Part shown: in pieces, positions 48,256-54,093 of the stretch
Numbering within the stretch: the first letter of the stretch is position 1
Layout: every line of letters starts with the position of its first letter
Assembly (NCBI GenBank): GCA_051453625.1
Contig: JBOZIK010000001.1
Location: 170,985,676-171,039,768, forward strand
Length of the DNA: 54,093 nucleotides
Direction of reading: 5' to 3'
Source: Welwitschia mirabilis
Lineage: Eukaryota > Gnetophyta > Gnetopsida > Welwitschiales
Translations under genes and position numbers: made by a program
The notes under the pieces: generated by a model
What the model saw: only the letters and a program-made list of their open reading frames with translations
Told to the model about the DNA's origin: nothing
Database searches by the model: none

Positions 48256-48540
48256 ATGAAAGAAAAGTCGCTTAATGTCAAATCATTCTCCTTCTATCAA
48301 AAGATTGATAATCTTTTAATTTTAAATGGTTTAAGCCTAAGGTATCATCTCATAGTAATAAATATTCTAAGCAATCTTTTGATTTTAGGTGGTTTAAGTT
48401 TTAGACATCATCTAATAATCTTGAGACGCCATCTAGTAGTCATAAATAGAAACCTTATCATTTTAAGCAATTTAAAGCTCTGAGACCAGCTAGCAGTCAT
48501 AAACATTATCCACAAAAAATTCAAAAAACCCTAATTGAAT
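48256..48540 (+). repeat. Imperfect tandem repeat, about three units of 65-80 bp
   Basis: AATCTTTTAATTTTAAATGG, AATCTTTTGATTTTAGGTGG and TTATCATTTTAAGCAATTTA begin successive units; each continues with GTTTAAG...CATCTMRTARTMRT...CATAAA. The repeat makes an open frame of 75 codons with Leu/Ile/His-rich repeats, most likely by chance. Confidence 0.5.
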
Positions 48541-49636
48541 AAAGTCAAAAGATTAGATCAATTATAAAAATGTGAAGTTGATTAATCATTATATTATTCA
48601 ACAAGGAAAAATCTTATCTAGAAAATTTCATAAATGAACTTGGAAAAAATAATGCCTTATGGATGTTACTAGTAAACCAACTTGTATTCTATTGTTATTT
48701 TCCTTATAAAAAGATATGGAAAAAAATGTTCTACCCTTTGCAATGAAAACAAAGTTCAAAAAGCTATAATAAAAGTTAAGTTTGACTATACTTTTTAAAT
48801 TATAAAAATTGCACTTATAACTCTTTAAAAAATTTGCAAAAATAAATCTTTTACTTTCTTTTTGATATTTTTTTCCTCGAGGGAAATCTCTAGGAATTTT
48901 GGATCCTTATGCCACAATTTTTTGAGAAAGAGTAAATAAACAAAAATTATGTAATGTGGCAATTTGGACAGTGTTTTACAATTTAAAGGCAATCAATTTT
49001 TGTAATATCTACTTAAGAAGCAACTCTAAGAAGGAAGAAAATTGGATACTGTATACACGCATATATATCATCTTATGCTCTAAATCTGGAAAATAGATAT
49101 TTGGCCATAAACACATCGGACCCTAATAACAAATATGTTTCATGATTTTATGATAATAAATATGGATATTAACAACCAGCAGAAACAAATGCTTGTACAA
49201 AGCCATCTCATGAATTGAATAAATACTAACTAGTAAAGCTCATCTAAAAGTACACAATTTTGTTGGCAACATTAGACTACTGAATTTTCATGCAAAATTA
49301 TTACACTTCTCTTCTGCTATGCAATAGGTATCAACTTAGATTGGATAACAAATACAATACTGGAAACTAATACACACAGATAAAATACAAACATTTTGCT
49401 ACTTAAAATCTAGGAATACATGTTTGTCCAATTTCAATAGATATATAAAATATCTAAGTTTTATCTAATTATGCAACAACAAAAGGCTCGTTAATAAATA
49501 TGCCATCATTGTGCCAGCAATACTCATACCCAGCTCTATTGAAATTGAAACTGAAAAGCTACCAATATTTGTAATATGCATAATATGTTACAACCTTTTA
49601 TGTTAATAAATTTCATTAAAAAACGATTGACAGATG
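48541..49636 (-). other. Spacer and 3' UTR side of the host gene
   Basis: No coding frame. The part next to 49637 is the expected 3' untranslated region of the minus-strand host exon. On that strand AATGAAATTTATTAACATAA (about 49600-49619) is a loose polyadenylation-like context. The transcript end cannot be placed. Confidence 0.35.
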
Positions 49637-49831
49637 TCACCACCGCCCCTCCGGTATTCCAGAGGCTTTCTCATCTGCAAGTCCATACATTTCTTGCATA
49701 ACGTCTCTGATTTTATCCATATACTCAAATACCTTTCGCTCCAAATCATCCCACCAATATTTCTGGCTACCAGACTCGTCTGTTGCTTCAGAAGGTGGAC
49801 ACTCCCTTGATTCAGCTGCAGAAACTTTACC
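49637..49831 (-). CDS. Terminal coding exon of an unidentified host gene
   Basis: 64 codons plus TGA. It begins right after a splice acceptor (TATACCATTAG|GGT) and starts GKVSAAESRECPPSEATDES. The middle is WWDDLERKVFEYMDKIRDVM and the end is ADEKASGIPEGRW. Base composition is near half G+C with several CpGs, in sharp contrast to the AT-rich, CpG-poor surroundings, which suggests selection. The C-terminal part looks helical and acidic/amphipathic; no known domain recognised. The next exon upstream on this strand is interrupted by the copia element at 49911-53086. A second frame (+1) is also open across the exon but has a less protein-like composition. Function unknown; localisation not predictable from this piece. 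Confidence 0.6.
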   Translation of the reverse strand, partial: GKVSAAESRECPPSEATDESGSQKYWWDDLERKVFEYMDKIRDVMQEMYGLADEKASGIPEGRW

Positions 49832-49898
49832 CTAATGGTATAAGTCTTTTACAAAGAATATGTTAAAAATGGAAGGCAAGCTTTCTGAAGCTGGCAAC
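49832..49898 (-). other. Short 67-nt intron of the host gene
   Basis: GT at 49898-49897 (AAAAG|GTTGCC) and AG at 49833-49832 (CCATTAG|G) on the minus strand. CATTTTTAACATATTC supplies a branch-point-like TTAAC and pyrimidines. It joins the preceding exon and 49831 in phase 0. At 67 nt it is near the lower size limit for plant introns. An in-frame TAG at its 3' end means it must be spliced for the protein to continue. Confidence 0.5.
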
Positions 49899-49910
49899 CT
49901 TTTCATTTTG
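49899..49910 (-). pseudogene. Last bases of the penultimate host exon, next to the insertion
   Basis: Minus strand CAAAATGAAAAG, ending at the splice donor. The first five bases (CAAAA) are one copy of the probable target duplication of the copia element; the other is AAAAA at 53091-53087. Together with 53092-53117 it forms the broken exon. Confidence 0.5.
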
Positions 49911-50421
49911 TGCAGATTAAATGAAGGGAAGCCTGTTGTTAATGAATCTGGTTGTTAAACCCCAACAAATTGTCTCAACCCCTCCTTTTTCTCTGGTCAG
50001 TTATCATTTATTTATTCTAAATGTTTGTGCTCTATATCTTGTTTGTTACAAGACCACTTTCTATTTGTGTTGAGCCATGTTTCATCAGTTATGGCTCTTT
50101 TCATATTTTTGTGTAAAGTGTTGGACATCTTTATAAAAGAAGGCCTTAAGCTGGAATGATCAGCAAAAGAAATCTTTGCTTAAGCTCAAGCTCTCTCTCT
50201 CTCTCTCTCTAAGTCTGCTGAACTTCAAGCTCTGTATTTCTGCAATCTCTTTCTGAAGCTGAACTACAATAAGAACAAGTTCTTGCTAGGGTTTTTCTTG
50301 TTTTTCCCCAGGGTATATCTGTCTCAATCTCTCTCTTTTACTGCATATCATTTCTTGCAATTCTTAATAATTCTTGGATATAGAATTCATGTGGTTGCAA
50401 ACAAAAATTGAAAAACTAACA
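49911..50421 (+). mobile_element. 5' LTR of a short copia element
   Basis: 511 bp, starting TGCAGATTAAATGAAGGGAA and ending AAAAACTAACA. It aligns with 51816-52102 and 52595-53086 (AAACCCCAACAAATT, TACAAGACCACTTTCTATTTG, AAGCTCTGTATTTCTG, AAGTTCTTGCTAGGGTTTTT). It contains a (CT)10 microsatellite at 50191-50210. The primer-binding site follows directly. The element lies antisense to the host gene. Confidence 0.9.
50132..50138 (+). promoter_or_regulatory. LTR TATA box
   Basis: TATAAAA in CATCTTTATAAAAGAAGGCC, conserved in the 3' LTR copy (TATAAAA at 52043-52049). It probably marks the U3/R border. The reads-out direction is opposite to the host gene. Confidence 0.6.
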
Positions 50422-50424
50422 GAT

Positions 50425-50436
50425 TGGTATCAGAGC
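50425..50436 (+). other. Primer-binding site, tRNA-iMet, intact
   Basis: TGGTATCAGAGC, a perfect match to the plant initiator tRNA-Met complement, three bases after the LTR end at 50421. Confidence 0.9.
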
Positions 50437-50493
50437 TAGGTCTTCTACACAGTATGATTTTCTTATTCAAGTTTTTGTTTTGCAGGGTTAGTC

Positions 50494-51232
50494 ATGGCCA
50501 GCTCTTCAAAAATTGATGCTGAGAAATTCAATGATCTCAACTATGAACTTTGGAAAAGGAAAATTAAATATCTTCTTATTGAAAGGGACTAGATGGCAGC
50601 AACCAAAGGAATCAAGCCTAATAAGATGACCAATGAAGATTGGTACAAATTAAATTTGAAAGTGATAAAGTACAAATGATTTATGTCTTTTTGATTCAGT
50701 TTTGATGAATATTTTTGATGTTTCTACTGCTAAAGAATTATTGAATAAATTAAGAGGAAGTATATTAGATTAAATCTCTATGCAATAAGCTTTTTATGAA
50801 AAACAGTTGTATGAACTAAAAATGTTTAAAGCTATGTCCATGGCAAACCACCTAAATGCATTGTAGACAATCGTCAGTCAATTGGAGTCTATTGGGGTGA
50901 AGATGAATGAGGAAGATTGATGCATTACACTTTTGAGCTCCCTACCAGAATCTTGGGCAAGTTTTGTGACTACTGTAACTAATACATCCCCTACTTATAA
51001 AGTTGAGAATGTTGTTGGTATGCTTCTGTCTGAAGAAGTTCGTAGAAAAATATCTGCTCCTTAGCAAAATGATGTATTACTTGCTAAAAACTCTTCTAGG
51101 CCTCAATTTGTAAGAAGACATCATTTTAAACCTAGAACCAAAAGTTTTGTCAAGAAATCTCCCAAATGTTGGAATTGTGGTAAGGTTGGCCATATTAAAA
51201 AGGATTGTAAAGTTCATTCTAAAATGGGTTAA
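50494..51232 (+). pseudogene. Ty1/copia gag with intact zinc knuckle
   Basis: The ATG at 50494 opens MASSSKIDAEKFNDLNYELW then KRKIKYLLIERD, the usual copia gag start, followed by a TAG. Further frames keep gag features (EKQLYELKMFKAMSMANHLN, then LSSLPESWASFVTTVTNTS). The CCHC knuckle at 51167-51208 reads CWNCGKVGHIKKDC with all four ligands present. Several stops make it non-functional. Follows the primer site by 57 bases. Confidence 0.85.
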
Positions 51233-51289
51233 TCCATTAAAAACTATGTACCCAAAGGTGAAAAAGCCTCTTTTTGTAAAGAGGGGGAT

Positions 51290-51400
51290 TTGTATGTTAT
51301 GTCTTCATCCGATAATCATACAATTATTCTTGCTATGTTGACTCAAGTGCTTCTTATCATTGTACCAAGATCACATGCAATATATTCACTAAAGTTATTA
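51290..51400 (+). pseudogene. Copia protease start, cut short
   Basis: YVDSSASYHCTKI around 51334-51372 corresponds to the copia protease active site (DSGAS), with Gly replaced by Ser. The frame ends soon after, at about 51400, where sequence jumps to RNase H, so most of protease is missing. Confidence 0.7.
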
Positions 51401-51760
51401 CCATATCCTAGAAGAGTCAAAACTACTCTTATGTGGCTCAATCCACTACTAAAGCAGAATATGTTGTTGCAAATTGAGCAAGCAAGAGAAGCAATATGGC
51501 TTCAAAGGTTAATCTCTCATTTTGAAATTCATTTGGCTCCACTTAAAATTAGTTGTGATAGTTAAAGTGCTATCAGTGTGTCCATGAATCCAACTTTCCA
51601 TGGAAGGACAAAACACATTAATTCTTAAGGAAATCAAGAAGAAAATAATTCTTCTTGAAGAGGTCTATACTGTCGAAAATCCTGCTAGTATTCTCACAAA
51701 GTCAACTCCTACTAGAAAGTTCATATGGTGCTACTCAGCATTTGGTCTTGTTGAGATCTA
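51400..51760 (+). pseudogene. Copia RNase H C-terminal end, joined to protease by deletion
   Basis: Immediately after the protease fragment come SYVAQSTTKAEYVVAN (the ALSTTEAEY catalytic block), then in another frame AREAIWLQRLISHFEIHLAP, LKISCDS, SAISVSMNPTFHGRTKHIN, and the terminal ENPASILTKSTPTRKFIW followed by AFGLVEI and a stop (about 51760). Integrase and reverse transcriptase are absent, so this is an internally deleted, non-autonomous copy. Confidence 0.8.
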
Positions 51761-51801
51761 ATGATTTGATTCATAATCATTTTTTTGGTAGCTTTACCTT
51801 C

Positions 51802-51810
51802 AAAAGGGAG
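51802..51810 (+). other. Polypurine tract
   Basis: AAAAGGGAG (51803-51810 with leading A) five bases before the 3' LTR start at 51816. Confidence 0.75.
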
Positions 51811-51815
51811 ATTTA

Positions 51816-52102
51816 TGAAGATTAAATGAAGGCAAGCCTGCCATTAATGAATCTATTTATAAAACCCCAACAAATTACCTCAACTACTCTTTTTTCTCTA
51901 GTTAATCATCACTTATTTATTCTAAATGTTTGTGCTCCACATCTTGTCTATTACAAGACCACTTTCTATTTGTTATGAGCCATGTTGCATTAGTTATGAA
52001 TCTTTTCCTATTTTTGTGCAAAATTGGTTGGTCCTATTTCTCTATAAAAGGAAGGCCTCAAGCTGCAATGAATTGGTGAAAGAAATTTTTGCTGAAGCTC
52101 TC
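51816..52102 (+). mobile_element. 3' LTR, first copy, broken by gap
   Basis: It starts TGAAGATTAAATGAAGGCAA and aligns with the 5' LTR up to the CT microsatellite, where the 387-N gap begins. It is nearly identical to 52595-52787. Confidence 0.8.
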
Positions 52103-52489
52103 NNNNNNNNNNNNNNNNNNNNNNNNNNNNNNNNNNNNNNNNNNNNNNNNNNNNNNNNNNNNNNNNNNNNNNNNNNNNNNNNNNNNNNNNNNNNNNNNNN
52201 NNNNNNNNNNNNNNNNNNNNNNNNNNNNNNNNNNNNNNNNNNNNNNNNNNNNNNNNNNNNNNNNNNNNNNNNNNNNNNNNNNNNNNNNNNNNNNNNNNNN
52301 NNNNNNNNNNNNNNNNNNNNNNNNNNNNNNNNNNNNNNNNNNNNNNNNNNNNNNNNNNNNNNNNNNNNNNNNNNNNNNNNNNNNNNNNNNNNNNNNNNNN
52401 NNNNNNNNNNNNNNNNNNNNNNNNNNNNNNNNNNNNNNNNNNNNNNNNNNNNNNNNNNNNNNNNNNNNNNNNNNNNNNNNNNNNNNNNN
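52103..52489. other. Assembly gap (387 N)
   Basis: It starts in the LTR microsatellite. Sequence after it goes back to the pol end (52490 equals about 51713), so either the contigs overlap or a tandem extra LTR unit is present. Confidence 0.8.
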
Positions 52490-52594
52490 ACTAGAAAGTT
52501 CATATGGTGCTGCTCAGCATTTGGTCTTATTGAGATCTAATGATTTGGTTCATAATTATTTTCTTAGTTGCTTTACCTTCAAAAGAAAGATTTA
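52490..52594 (+). pseudogene. Second copy of pol end and PPT
   Basis: Repeats 51713-51815 with few changes (RKFIWC then AFGLIEI and stop). The purine tract is AAAAGAAAGA here. Confidence 0.7.
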
Positions 52595-52850
52595 TGAAGA
52601 TTAAATAAAGGCAAGCCTGCCATTAATGAATCTAGTTATAAAACCCCAACAAATTACCTCAACTACTCTTTTTTCTCTAGTTAATTATCACTTATTTATT
52701 CTAAATGTTTGTGCTCCACATCTTGTTTATTACAAGACCACTTTCTATTTGTTATGAGCCATGTTGGATTAGTTATGAATCTTTTCCNNNNNNNNNNNNN
52801 NNNNNNNNNNNNNNNNNNNNNNNNNNNNNNNNNNNNNNNNNNNNNNNNNN

Positions 52851-52884
<34 letters not shown>

Positions 52885-53086
52885 AATTCTACTGAAATTT
52901 AAGCTCTGTATTTCTGTAATCTCTTTCTAAAGCTAAGCTATAATAAGAATAAGTTCTTGCTAGGGTTTTTCATGTTTTTCTCCATAGTAGATCTCTCTCA
53001 ATCTCTCTATTTTACTGCATATTATTTCCTATAATTCTTAGATATAGATTTCATGTTGTTGCAAATAAAAACTAAAAGTTATTACA
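52595..53086 (+). mobile_element. 3' LTR, second copy, ending at the host junction
   Basis: It starts TGAAGATTAAATAAAGGCAA, has a 63-N gap at 52788-52850 and a (CA)16 microsatellite at 52851-52882, and ends AAAGTTATTACA. The next bases (TTTTT) pair with TTTTG before the 5' LTR as a probable 5-bp target duplication with one mismatch. Confidence 0.8.
52851..52882 (+). repeat. (CA)16 microsatellite in LTR
   Basis: A pure CA run directly after a 63-N gap. The matching position of the 5' LTR has (CT)10. The two runs might be parts of a compound CT-CA repeat, with the gap hiding the CT part. Confidence 0.9.
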
Positions 53087-53142
53087 TTTTTCATAATAGC
53101 ATCCCAAAGAGCCTTATCTAAGGCAAGTTAGATAACCATATC
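53087..53142 (-). pseudogene. Penultimate host exon, 5' part, cut by the copia insertion
   Basis: On the minus strand LALDKALWDAIMK followed by AA at the element border. Removing one target duplication gives AAA-AAT-GAA-AAG before the donor at 49898, which joins in phase 0 to the terminal exon. Two acceptors are possible. One follows a good pyrimidine tract (TTCTTTTACCTTTCATAG, exon from 53142) but leaves an in-frame TAA at 53128-53130. The other follows TATCTAACTTGCCTTAG (exon from 53117) and has no stop. Earlier exons would lie right of the window or in 53143-54093, where I see none. Confidence 0.45.
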
Positions 53143-54093
53143 CTATGAAAGGTAAAAGAACAAACTAAGGAAATAAGGAATAGATATAAATAAAAGATGT
53201 ACTCATACTGGACTTGCAGTATGGCAAAACATTTATTAGCATGTTCTATACTATATATTAATGTCAGTGAAAAGAGTTGGCAATAGTTCTTTCAAGCAAG
53301 GGAAGAAAAATTAAAAGGATAACACAATAGATTAATAAAGAAGCTAAGCACGCATGCATCTTCTAATTAAGAACATTAAACTATCCTTCAATGAGGATGA
53401 GAAGTAATGATTCATTTTACATCCGTAGTATCTAAAGTAAAATAGGAGAAAAATAGATCCATTAGTCATATCCCAACATCCTTCTCCATACTAGAGAATT
53501 TAAGGTTCCAAAATGTTCATATATAAGTATGACATACAAAAATACAGTTATGAAGTATAAACATGTAGTTAATAAAATGTAACTAAAAGATGATAATTAT
53601 ACAATTAAAAAAGTTTTGTTTTACTAGTCCCAATTAATTTCAACTATGTGTCATGATATGAATATTTCATGGTATAAACAGTGCTTTGAATGTCACTGAT
53701 AATCGACATAACATAGGATCATATATTAGCATTCTTATGTTATCTAAAATAGAAGAAGAAAGATTCATACCAAAAGAACATATTAAAATTAAAGAATTAA
53801 AAAAATGAGTCTACACACTTTGCATAAAATGTTTTAATAAGGTAAATACATCCAGATTCCTACCCAGGTGATGGTTTCATATGCAAATACATGTAAAGGG
53901 AGAAATTGACTATTCTAGGTGATCGAAATGTGGTTCTAAGGCCTTCTTTTGACTTTTTACAATCACAATGAGGCCTTATTATGGCCTTATGCCCTATAAT
54001 CATGTAATGCATTATGCTCGAATGATTCCAAACAAAAATAATAGTGATTTCGTGCAATAAAGTTTTCCTCTTTCTTTCTTATGTTTGCATTTT
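53143..54093 (-). other. Probable intron or upstream flank of the host gene
   Basis: AT-rich, with no exon-like stretch. The minus open frame at 53860-54057 lacks exon-like composition and domain features. If the host gene model is right, this is intron. Confidence 0.3.

Noticed and set aside
49637-49831. The +1 reading frame of the terminal exon, also open
   Set aside because: Joining it would need the donor and acceptor to be used in a different phase from the one the target duplication predicts, and its residue content is less protein-like. Not fully excluded.
51926-52604. Long frames of 150-200 codons
   Set aside because: Mostly unknown residues from the 387-N gap; the real part is LTR and the copia pol end.
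52696-52902. Open frames on both strands with Cys-Val or Thr-His repeats
   Set aside because: They are translations of the (CA)16 microsatellite and run through N.
53860-54057. Minus open frame considered as an upstream exon of the host gene
   Set aside because: Composition like the AT-rich surroundings, no good splice sites at matching phase, no motif.

Overview
The window is nuclear DNA of a land plant, almost certainly a flowering plant with a large, repeat-rich, AT-rich and CpG-poor genome. The species cannot be named from the sequence. Nearly everything recognisable is decayed LTR-retrotransposon (Ty1/copia and Ty3/gypsy families of plant type), shot through with stops, frameshifts and C-to-T/G-to-A changes. 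No retroelement gene is intact. I found no rRNA, tRNA or CRISPR.

Layout. (1) 1-3851: 3' tail and LTR of a plus-strand SIRE/Maximus-like copia element. The LTR is inflated by five 100-N gaps whose flanks repeat each other; the real LTR is about 1.6 kb. (2) 3852-11747, minus strand, same family: RNase H, an env-like/Transposase_32-like third ORF, a polypurine tract, a 1.2-kb LTR, a primer-binding site, gag, protease and integrase. A 3' half and a 5' half share one LTR, and the 5' half is cut off at 3851 by the plus-strand LTR. (3) 11750-12420: a short copia-like 3' end. (4) 12780-17012, minus: gypsy gag-protease with a TTGGCGACTC primer site. (5) 18190-23135, plus: gypsy gag end, RT, RNase H and integrase, split by a solo LTR (18654-19022) with a perfect 5-bp target duplication. 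(6) 24239-31012, minus: a gypsy element with two ~816-bp LTRs, a decayed tRNA-Asp primer site, gag and protease, but no visible RT or integrase. (7) 34087-40082, plus: an element with two ~500-bp LTRs carrying a ~91-bp x ~27 tandem array and only a gag remnant. (8) 40083-49636: AT-rich DNA with no gene that I can support. (9) 49637-53142: the only sign of a host gene. A minus-strand terminal coding exon (49637-49831) and a piece of the preceding exon are separated by a short copia element (49911-53086). If one copy of the 5-bp target duplication is removed, the exon reading frame and the splice phase agree, so the insertion seems to lie inside the penultimate exon.

The most useful points are the host exon broken by a copia element, the ~91-bp satellite-like array carried inside a gag-only LTR element, the shared-LTR tandem arrangement, and the LTR enhancer-like motifs that seem to turn into W-boxes by CpG decay. 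The assembly itself needs care: most 100-N gaps are flanked by overlapping, slightly diverged sequence, so several apparent duplications are probably unmerged contig ends.
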